Assembly: GCA_964619405.1 (NCBI GenBank)
Contig: CAZUCF010000020.1
Coordinates: 1-13,113, forward strand
Direction of reading: 5' to 3'
Length of the DNA stretch: 13,113 bases
DNA from: JABIDZ01 sp964619405
GTDB taxonomy: Archaea > Iainarchaeota > Iainarchaeia > Iainarchaeales > JAAZKV01
Both the position numbers and the translations under genes were made by a program. The notes under the pieces are model-generated. The model was not told the origin of the DNA. It did no database searches and saw only the letters and a list, made by a program, of their open reading frames with translations. Within the stretch, counting starts at the first letter, position 1. The number at the start of each line of letters is the position of its first letter. Shown here one piece after another: positions 1-6,200 of this stretch.

Positions 1-16
1 AGAAGGGCAACCTTCT
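1..16. other. Small perfect hairpin with GCAA loop
   Basis: AGAAGG pairs with CCTTCT around a GCAA tetraloop (GNRA class), with 6 perfect base pairs. T/A-rich sequence follows. It sits at the window edge, so it may belong to the 3' end of a gene outside, or to an intergenic RNA. The stretch 17-84 shows no gene. Confidence 0.4.
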
Positions 17-84
17 ATTTATCTCTATTTATAAAGGATTTCTACAGAGCCTGTTTTTTAAATTATTGTTTTTGAACAAGTAAT

Positions 85-94
85 GTATTTAATG
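85..94 (+). promoter_or_regulatory. TATA-box candidate for the membrane protein gene
   Basis: GTATTTAATG is centred about 27 bp before the ATG at 117, the spacing expected when an archaeal transcript starts at or next to the start codon. No Shine-Dalgarno sequence precedes the ATG. The same TATTTAAT core precedes other genes in this window at the same spacing. Confidence 0.5.
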
Positions 95-116
95 AATTCG
101 TTATTCAACATTTATT

Positions 117-758
117 ATGTTTGGTGGTATTCCAAAAAAAGGTTTTTTTGATTTAATTATTGATGAACCTGATTCTTATTGGAAGCAATTCTACTTGCTG
201 GTTAAAAGATCGCACCTTCTTGCATTCAAGTACCCAAAATTAATTGTTTTTTCTTTGTGTATTGTGTTAGCTTATTTTGTTTTTCAAAACGATTTTTTTT
301 CTGGAATAATATTGTATTTGGGTTACTTAGAGTATGCTGGTGTTTTTATTTCTGGTTTATTATTTTCTTTTGGTTTTACCACTCCTTTTGCAACAGCAAT
401 ATTTATTTTGTTGAAACCAGAATTCATTCTTCTTTCAGCTATTATTGCCGGGGTGGGGGCAACAATTTCTGATACAATTATTTTCAAATTTGTTAAATTT
501 TCTTTTGAAGACGAATTTGGGAAATTAAAAAAAGAAAGGCCTTTTTTGTTTATTAAAAATAGGATTGATTCTAAATTTCATGAGGTTCATGTTAATTATT
601 TTTCAATGATTTTTGCTGGGATATTACTTGCTTCTCCTCTTCCTGATGAAGCAGGAATAACTATTTTGTCAGGGTTATCAAAAATAAATACTTTGAAATT
701 AATAATACTAAGTTTCGTATTCAAAACAATTGGGATTTTTATTTTATTATTGTTGTAA
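117..758 (+). CDS. Small polytopic membrane protein, possibly VTT/DedA-like
   Basis: The product has 213 residues. About 35 soluble N-terminal residues are followed by hydrophobic segments near 40-57, 61-88, 90-123, 160-180 and 192-213, so about five membrane passes or re-entrant loops are likely. The protein ends in a run of Leu directly at the stop. Two Gly/Pro-rich stretches stand out: GFTTPFATAIF at 86-96 and ASPLPDEAG at 172-180. A polar, charged loop (about 129-157) lies between them. Paired half-helix/loop motifs of this kind are reminiscent of the VTT (DedA/SNARE-associated) family, which includes lipid scramblases, but the canonical signature is not clear, so the family call is an inference. 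The gene stands alone, and the ATG start is supported by a TATA element 27 bp upstream. Another small integral membrane protein of unknown function is the alternative. Confidence 0.8.
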   Translation: MFGGIPKKGFFDLIIDEPDSYWKQFYLLVKRSHLLAFKYPKLIVFSLCIVLAYFVFQNDFFSGIILYLGYLEYAGVFISGLLFSFGFTTPFATAIFILLKPEFILLSAIIAGVGATISDTIIFKFVKFSFEDEFGKLKKERPFLFIKNRIDSKFHEVHVNYFSMIFAGILLASPLPDEAGITILSGLSKINTLKLIILSFVFKTIGIFILLLL

Positions 759-777
759 ATTGTTTTGTTATAAACCA

Positions 778-824
778 TTTTTTTATAATTTTATAGTATT
801 ATTGTGAGTTAAAAAAAGTTTAAC
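778..824. terminator. Convergent terminator region with T-run and hairpin
   Basis: A seven-T run (778-784) lies 20 bp after the stop of the upstream + strand gene, which fits an archaeal U-tract terminator. A hairpin at 808-824 (GTTAAA, loop AAAAG, TTTAAC) gives a seven-T run on the minus strand, downstream of the Lys-rich gene. The two genes converge here, so the element may serve both. Confidence 0.45.
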
Positions 825-861
825 AAAAATAAATATTAGTGGTTTTGTTTAAATTGTAAAA

Positions 862-1071
862 TTATTTTCTTTTCAAAAACTTTTTTATTTTTGCTATCTT
901 GCTATTCTTGTTTTTGTTACTCGCTCTTCTTGGTTTCTTTTTAATAATTCTTCTAACCATTGAAGTATTCTTTTTAACTTTTTTAGAAACCTTTTTTACA
1001 GCTTTTTTAGGAGCCTTCTTTACAGCTTTTTTTGAAACTTTTTTTTTTGAAACTTTTTTATTGTTCTTCAT
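862..1071 (-). CDS. Lys-rich basic peptide, histone-tail-like
   Basis: The product is about 69 residues, with Lys or Arg making up around half. The N-terminal half is built from short irregular repeats of the type KKVSKK, KKAVKK and KKAPKK. A cluster VRRIIKKKPRR follows, and then a Lys/Asn/Ile tail. Such Ala/Lys/Pro/Ser-rich sequences resemble the disordered tails of linker histones and the bacterial HU/H1-like proteins, so nucleic-acid binding or compaction is a reasonable inference. No folded domain is visible. I chose the ATG at 1071, because a TATA-like element lies about 26 bp upstream of it; a TTG three codons earlier is the alternative. A low-complexity frame in AT-rich DNA can arise by chance, but the Ser/Ala/Pro spacing and the promoter argue for a real gene. 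It lies back to back with the putative structured RNA. Confidence 0.6.
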   Translation of the reverse strand: MKNNKKVSKKKVSKKAVKKAPKKAVKKVSKKVKKNTSMVRRIIKKKPRRASNKNKNSKIAKIKKFLKRK

Positions 1072-1089
1072 TTCAATCAATTCTCTTTG

Positions 1090-1101
1090 TTTTTAATTTA
1101 C
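1090..1101 (-). promoter_or_regulatory. TATA-box candidate for the Lys-rich peptide
   Basis: On the minus strand this reads TAAATTAAAAA, centred about 25-26 bp before the ATG at 1071. The same AT block lies about 20 bp upstream of the structured RNA on the + strand, so it might act in both directions, although the spacing for the RNA is short. Confidence 0.4.
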
Positions 1102-1113
1102 TATTTTTTTTAC

Positions 1114-1342
1114 TTGGTTGGCGACTGGACTCGGTGGGAGAGTTCCATGAATGGCATCAAATCAAACTTAACTTTCCAATGCGATTCTAATGGTGATCTC
1201 TCTCATGTGAAGAGGAAGCGTTATTAGTTGTAAGTTTTAGACGAAGAGTTATAGTCCAGTCTTCGCTTCAATGGTTAAACAACTAATAGAGGCTGTCTCC
1301 GACATACCCTTTCCAGGACAACCGAATTGTCCCGCCAACCAA
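1114..1342 (+). ncRNA. Candidate structured non-coding RNA, family unknown
   Basis: This block is visibly GC-richer than its flanks and has no sustained reading frame. Its ends close in a perfect 10-bp stem (1114-1123 with 1333-1342). Inside are three hairpins. Hairpin A pairs 1136-1142 with 1198-1204, 1145-1152 with 1184-1193 (2-nt bulge), and 1154-1157 with 1179-1182. Hairpin B has a perfect 10-bp base (1222-1231 with 1279-1288) and a 6-bp tip (1242-1247 with 1260-1265). Hairpin C pairs 1316-1321 with 1327-1332, stacked directly on the closing stem. The 12-nt loop of hairpin B contains GTCCAG (1254-1259), which pairs with CTGGAC (1125-1130) as a pseudoknot. The + strand is favoured because G1137-U1203 and U1143-G1195 can pair only there, but hairpin B has one wobble that favours the minus strand. 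I found no RNase P, SRP, tmRNA or tRNA signature. Confidence 0.65.
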
Positions 1343-1536
1343 TTGATATTAAGTAAGGCTTAATCATAGTTATATTTTTGTTCTAAGCAAAACAAACTTT
1401 TTTTGTGAAATACTTTGAAAAACAAATAAAAATGGTTAATTTTATCGTCAATTGTGGTAATTTTTATCAGAAATAGTTTTTTCGTTGTTTTTGACAAAAT
1501 TAATTGTTTTTTAATTAAAAATTGTTTTTTTTAGAA
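1343..1536. other. AT-rich spacer without a recognisable gene
   Basis: About 195 bases separate the structured RNA from the tandem repeats. A short inverted repeat TTAAG/CTTAA lies near 1349-1363, and a T-rich stretch near 1372-1384 could end the upstream RNA. I see no reading frame or other structure. Confidence 0.5.
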
Positions 1537-1744
1537 TTATTGTATTATTTATAATCAGGGTTATTGNNNNNNNNNNNNNNNNNNNNNNNNNNNNNNNNNN
1601 NNNNNNNNNNNNNNNNNNNNNNNNNNNNNNNNNNNNNNNNNNNNNNNNNNNNNNNNNNNNNNNNNNTATTATTATGATTAGGGTTATTGTATTATTATGA
1701 TTAGGGTTATTGTATTATTATGATTAGGGTTATTGTATTATTAT
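1537..1744. repeat. 23-bp tandem repeat array, broken by an assembly gap
   Basis: The unit is 23 bp; it begins GGGTTATTG and ends ATGATTA. Two full exact copies lie at 1681-1703 and 1704-1726. They are flanked by a 14-bp partial copy (1667-1680) and an 18-bp partial copy (1727-1744). A diverged copy precedes the gap (1537-1557), followed by GGGTTATTG at 1558-1566. The copies are head to tail with no spacers, so this is not a CRISPR array. The array ends 2 bp from the stop codon of the minus-strand response regulator, so it forms that gene's 3' untranslated region. Each unit holds TTAGGGTTA. Function is unknown: candidates are a protein-binding iteron-like array, a transcription end, or simple replication slippage. 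Confidence 0.9.
1567..1666. other. Assembly gap of 100 Ns
   Basis: There are exactly 100 undetermined bases, the usual placeholder for a gap of unknown size. The same repeat flanks both sides, so the assembler probably failed on the array, and the real number of copies may be much larger. Confidence 0.95.
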
Positions 1745-1746
1745 TT

Positions 1747-2511
1747 TTATTCTCTCTCAAGCCTATTTAGAATTGGTGCTGCGTCATGGCTTGCTTTACC
1801 AAAAGGATCTGCTTTTGAACCAATATCAAGTGTCATTAATGTTTTTCCTTGTTTTGCTAGTTCAATTGCTGTTCCAATATTCTCTATCCTAGAAAATTTT
1901 ATTTGCATTACTTCGCAAACTTTTTGCAATGCTTTTGTAATTGTTCCTTCTTTTCCAACGAAAACAACTTCCTTGTTTCTTGCTTGCATAACAATATCTG
2001 CTACTTGGCTATTCAAACCAAATTTAATTACTCCTCCGGGAAAATTTCGCTTGTCTTTTGCTATTGCATTTAAAACATCGGGAGCAAAATAAATTCTTTC
2101 TCCTTTAGGCAACCACAATAACCTACCAAGTTTTTCTTTAGTATAAACATCCCTTTTTCTCAAATCAAATTTTTTCAAAATACTTTCTGCTTTCCTCAAA
2201 TCTTGTGCGGCCATTGTGTGTACTCTAACAGCGGCTCTTGGGTTAGCTTGTCTTGCTTCTCTCGCAACATGCAATCCTGTTGGCCCACTCCTACTTAATT
2301 GAAAATCAGTTAGAACAATATCTGGTTTGTGCTCCCTTATTTTTCTAACCGCTTCGTCATAATTTGTTGCAGTGTGAATTGTGTGCCCTCTTTTTTCAAC
2401 AAGATGCCTAGTTTTAGCAATTCCGTGTTGGATGTGTTGTGAATCATCAACAATTAGAATTCTTTTTGGCTTCCTATAATTACTTCTTTGGTTAGGTTTT
2501 AATATAGGCAT
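1747..2511 (-). CDS. Response regulator: receiver domain plus second receiver-like half
   Basis: The product has 254 residues. Residues 17-138 form a CheY-like receiver: the acidic pair D22-D23 in LIVDDS, phospho-acceptor D69 in LTDFQ, switch residue T99 in VHTMA, and conserved K125 in VYTKEK. It would take a phosphoryl group from a histidine kinase, but none is encoded here. No helix-turn-helix or other output domain is recognisable. Instead, residues 183-236 run VVFVGKEG, an amphipathic helix, KFSRIEN, a second helix, then TLMTLDIGS. This beta-alpha order is that of the first half of a receiver, with the last Asp placed like a phospho-acceptor. The C-terminal half may therefore be a degenerate pseudo-receiver used for pairing (inference). 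The ATG at 2511 is supported by a TATA element 26 bp upstream. The gene diverges from 2627-3148. It may be a single-domain-type signalling adaptor. Confidence 0.9.
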   Translation of the reverse strand: MPILKPNQRSNYRKPKRILIVDDSQHIQHGIAKTRHLVEKRGHTIHTATNYDEAVRKIREHKPDIVLTDFQLSRSGPTGLHVAREARQANPRAAVRVHTMAAQDLRKAESILKKFDLRKRDVYTKEKLGRLLWLPKGERIYFAPDVLNAIAKDKRNFPGGVIKFGLNSQVADIVMQARNKEVVFVGKEGTITKALQKVCEVMQIKFSRIENIGTAIELAKQGKTLMTLDIGSKADPFGKASHDAAPILNRLERE

Positions 2512-2530
2512 AATTATATTACTTTGTTTT

Positions 2531-2543
2531 AGTATTTAATACT
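2531..2543 (-). promoter_or_regulatory. Palindromic TATA-box candidate for the response regulator
   Basis: AGTATTTAATACT is a perfect palindrome about a central base, centred 26 bp before the ATG at 2511, with an A-rich (BRE-like) stretch just upstream on the minus strand. The symmetry also makes it a possible operator. Confidence 0.5.
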
Positions 2544-2591
2544 TTTTTTTGATACCTTGAATCAAAATCATTTTTTTTGTTTAAATTAATA

Positions 2592-2605
2592 GGAATAAAT
2601 ATAAA
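2592..2605 (+). promoter_or_regulatory. BRE/TATA promoter candidate
   Basis: A purine-rich GGAA (2592-2595) abuts TAAATATAAA (2596-2605). The TATA centre is 26 bp before the ATG at 2627, and there is no ribosome-binding site, so a leaderless transcript is likely. Confidence 0.6.
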
Positions 2606-2626
2606 CTCTAAATTAATAATATCTTA

Positions 2627-3148
2627 ATGCATCCAAGAAAAAGAGTTGTTGTAAGAAAAAAAGCGAAAGTTGTTGGTAAAAAAATAAAACTAATTGCTGA
2701 AACAAAAGCATTGTTACACAAGGTAACAAGGGTTTCTGATCCAAGAAAACACCATGAATTTGACAAACTAAATTATGCTTCATTAAAAAAAATGGGTTTT
2801 ACTCTTCCTGTTTTACATAATAATTTTCATTTGAGGATTGGTGACTTGTATAGGATAAAGGTTCCTGTTAAAGAACTAATTAATTTTTTTGGTTTGGGAT
2901 CAGTTTTAGGTTACACTGAGTTTGCTGCTCCTTTGCGACAAGTAATTCCAATGCGAGAATTAAGAAAGGCTGGGGTTAAGGCAAGTGAACTATTGAATAA
3001 AAAAATGCCTTTTGGAGCATTATTCCATTATGGTAATTATACTAGAAAAGAATTATTGGAAGCTGGTGTTTCAATAGAGAATTTGAATCGCCTAGGGAAA
3101 AAAGGAAAAACAATTAGTACTCCTCCAAAAAGAAAACCAATAAAATAA
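2627..3148 (+). CDS. Basic protein with short ELxxAG-type repeats, unknown function
   Basis: I do not recognise this 173-residue protein. Residues 2-24 are strongly basic (Arg/Lys-rich). The rest has no membrane segment and contains loosely repeated units of about ten residues. The clearest are MRELRKAGVKASELL (109-123) and TRKELLEAGVSIENL (139-153), with weaker relatives near 52-64 and 80-95. Repeats of the ELxxAG type build small solenoid or helical-repeat proteins, often used for binding. The tail (156-173) is again Lys/Pro-rich. Basic ends around a repeat core suggest binding to nucleic acid or to an acidic partner, which is inference. From residue 125 to 160 the DNA is duplicated perfectly at 8600-8705, so this gene seems to belong to a recombining paralogue family. 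The start is set by a promoter 26 bp upstream, and T-runs follow the stop. Confidence 0.85.
   Translation: MHPRKRVVVRKKAKVVGKKIKLIAETKALLHKVTRVSDPRKHHEFDKLNYASLKKMGFTLPVLHNNFHLRIGDLYRIKVPVKELINFFGLGSVLGYTEFAAPLRQVIPMRELRKAGVKASELLNKKMPFGALFHYGNYTRKELLEAGVSIENLNRLGKKGKTISTPPKRKPIK
3000..3105 (+). repeat. 106-bp direct repeat, copy 1 (inside gene)
   Basis: This stretch is identical, base for base, to 8600-8705, in the same orientation and exactly 5,600 bp away. It encodes residues 125-160 of the ELxxAG-repeat protein. Identity stops abruptly at both ends. Confidence 0.97.
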
Positions 3149-3186
3149 TTTTTTTTGAACTAAATATTTTTTTAAGTGATTTTTTT
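3149..3186 (+). terminator. Triple T-run terminator
   Basis: T-runs of 8 (3149-3156), 7 (3167-3173) and 7 (3180-3186) follow directly after the stop of the + strand gene. This is the usual form of an archaeal U-tract terminator. The gene converges here with the giant protease gene. Confidence 0.65.
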
Positions 3187-3215
3187 GCATTAATAAATAA
3201 CATATTAATTGTTCG

Positions 3216-3230
3216 TCTTAATTTTTAAGA
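3216..3230 (-). other. Inverted repeat across the protease stop codon
   Basis: TCTTA and TAAGA pair around a 5-base loop. The stop codon of the giant protease gene (3218-3220) lies inside the stem. It may shape the mRNA 3' end; chance is also possible in such AT-rich DNA. Confidence 0.3.
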
Positions 3231-6200
3231 TAGTTATTATTTTTTCCCTTTTTAGATTTTTTTAGTATTACTATTATAATTACTATTATTACAATAATAA
3301 TTATTGCAATCAGTATTATAGGTATTTCAAAAATAGTTATTGATAAAAGTAGTTCAAAACTATTTTTCTCTTTTTCATTATTTATTCCATCTTCTTCTGT
3401 ATCTGTTTTGTTTTCTCTTGAGCAATATTCTTCTCCTTCAAACCAATTATTTTCACAGCAAATTCCTTGTTCAGTATAACATTGATTATTACACATTGTT
3501 CCTTCGCAAACACACTCGTGATTTTTTATTACAAAATTATCTTCACAATTTATTGTTGAACAATTCTCATTCAAGCATTCTTGGTTTTCTAAACAATCTT
3601 GGTCAACAATACAATCAAAATCGTCTTTAATTGTTTCTACACAAACCCCATTAGCACAGTTTTCTGTATTAGAACATTCTTCTATTATTTCATTAGTGTC
3701 ATTAGTTTCACACTTGGATCTGGTTGTTCCCTTGTTAATACAAACATGTTTTCTAAATGTTTGTATTACTTTTGAATCATCACAAAATTTTTCGCCAATA
3801 TAAGAATTTTCACCACATTGTAAATCATTGGAGCAAATTATTATTGAGCTATTTCCCGAATTAGTTTGGGGGCAGTTTCCACAATCATTCGGGCAAGTAG
3901 AGCACGTTTCATTATTATTGCATATTTCGTCTCCGCAATAAAAATATGTTTCAATAACAAATGAGTGGTTTAACCCGGATAATACAAAAAAATTATTTTC
4001 TATTGCACATGAAATATAATCTAGGTTTCCTGGGCAAGGAATATTTACACAATTTTCTTTTGCTGTTTCTATATCATTTATTTCTTCATCTAACACGCAA
4101 ACCCCATTTGATGAAGAATTTTCTTTTGACAAGTAAATTTTTTTTGAAAAAACATTTAATCCTTTAATAATTACATATTTTTGTGATGAGTCTGTTACTC
4201 CTTTTTCTATTATTGTGCCTAAAAGATTCAAATCTTTTACAGAAAAATCATGGTTAAAACTAATAATCTTTTTTTCCTCAGAAAAAAGAGTTATTTCTTT
4301 TTCTCCACTAAATTTATTGTTAATGTTGCTATCTGTTCCTACTAATAATTGTATTGGAGAATTATCTCCATTAAATATTTTTGAATCATATAATATTCTT
4401 GATTGTTTTAAGCACTCACCATTCAAACAAATTCCATTGGGGCAATTAGTGTTATTCTCTTTGTTGGCAAAAGTACAATTAGAATTCCATTTGCCTGGGT
4501 TGTTGCATGTTCCTGTTTGGCAGGGGTTGTTGCTTGTGCAGTTGTTGTCGCTTGTGCAGGTTATGTTTGTGCAGTTTCCTGTTGTGTTGCATACTTTGTT
4601 TGTTCCGCATATAGTATTTTCTGCTTTGTTTGTTTGTATACAATTTGAATTCCAAAGCCCATTGTTTTCACAGGTTGTTTCTTTGCAAGGGTTATCATTC
4701 TCACAATCAGTACTTGTATTACAAGTTATTTCTACACATTCTTGGTTTGGGTCACAAACCTTGTTTGTTCCACAAGGAGAGTTTGTAAGTTTATTTGATA
4801 ATACACAATTAGAATTCCATTTGCCTGGGTTGTTGCATGTTCCTGTTTGGCAGGGGTTGTTGCTTGTGCAGTTGTTGTCGCTTGTGCAGGTTATGTTTGT
4901 GCAGTTTCCTGTTGTGTTGCATACTTTGTTTGTTCCGCATATAGTATTTTCTGCTTTGTTTGTATTAGTACAATTTGCGTTCCAATCTCCTGGATTATTA
5001 CAAGTCATTAAAATACAAGGATTATCATTAAAACAGTTTTCATCATGGTAGCATTCTGGTTTTACACAAAGTCCATTCTCGTTACAAACATTTCCGTCAG
5101 GGCAAATAGTATTAACCGGTTTTGTTGTTGTTATTCTGCAATCAGACCATTTGCCATTAACACACTCTTGTTGCCCAATTCCACAAAAACTTTCTAACCC
5201 ACAAGGGACTGTTTCCCCGTCAATACAATCACACCCAGCATCAGGTATCCCGTCACAATTATTGTCTTTACCATCACAAATTTCTTCTGTTGGTAAAACA
5301 CCTTCTTGTATAATTACCCACTCGCCCCAATTTCCGTTCAAACAAGTTCTCTCACTTATTTGTTCTATACATTCACCAACATTTGTTCCAGAAATACTTG
5401 TTTCTTTTATTCCAAAAGGCCAGCATTCGTAATTAGAACAAGTATTAGTATCGGTTAAACAAATTTGTTCACATTCCTTGTTTAAATCCCATTCACTAAA
5501 AACAGTTTGCTCACAAGAACTATTTGTTCCTGAACAAATTTTTTGTTGTTGTCTTTGCATTAAATTATTTCCGTCACAAAAAAATTCTTTTTCTGTTAAT
5601 GTTTGACAAATAGTTCCTTCTTCTTTGAAAGTATTGTTCTCACAACAGGGTTCTGAATCCAAGCATTGTTTTGTAGGGGGGCAATCAATTGGGCAAGAGT
5701 AATATGTTTCATTATTATCACAATAATTATTTCCGCACTCGCTAACTTCTGAGAAACCAACTATTTTTTCTATTAAATCTATTTGTTGTATGTTATTAAA
5801 ATTCTGTTTTTCTGATGCTATTTTTAACAAATTCCCATCGCTTGGAAAACTATAGAAAAAAGATTTGTACTCGTCTATTGTATTAAATCTTTCAGTTAAA
5901 TTAGAAACCCAAATACTAGTGTATCCCTTATAATGACTAATTATTAAGTACTCTTTTTCAGACTCTAATCTAAAATTTATTTTATCTGAATAGTTTATTG
6001 TGTTTTGGATTACATTTTGCTCTGTTTTCCCTTCATCAAAAGTAATTTGAGTTATTGTATTTGTTTTGCATTTATTTTCAGTATCTCTTTCACAAATGTG
6101 TGCTGAAAGAATATTGTAATCTTCAACAAAATCATTACTAATGTTTGGTGGACCCCTAAAATAGATTTGAATTTGTTCTGTGTTTGAATAAATATTATTA

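Noticed and set aside
899..1096. Hydrophobic + strand frame opposite the Lys-rich peptide
   Set aside because: Its Phe/Leu-rich translation is the mirror of Lys codons, and it has no promoter or start context.
1114..1342. Group I intron
   Set aside because: AAGAGTTATAGTCC (1244-1257) resembles the classical S element and pairs with a GAC-containing strand like P7. However, no P3-P6 region precedes it, the S-like strand lies in a hairpin loop, and no host gene is split.
1114..1342. RNase P or SRP RNA
   Set aside because: Neither strand shows the conserved RNase P cores (such as ACAGAA near the 3' end) or the SRP helix 8 GGAA/AGCA loop.
1537..1744. CRISPR array
   Set aside because: The 23-bp copies are directly head to tail with no unique spacers, and no cas genes are present.
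1537..1744. Telomere repeat
   Set aside because: TTAGGG occurs once per 23-bp unit only, in an internal position on a scaffold; this is a coincidence of sequence.
4215..5051. A + strand open frame of 278 codons
   Set aside because: It is antisense to the Cys-rich repeats of the protease gene, with no promoter or family. Repeat composition keeps the frame open.
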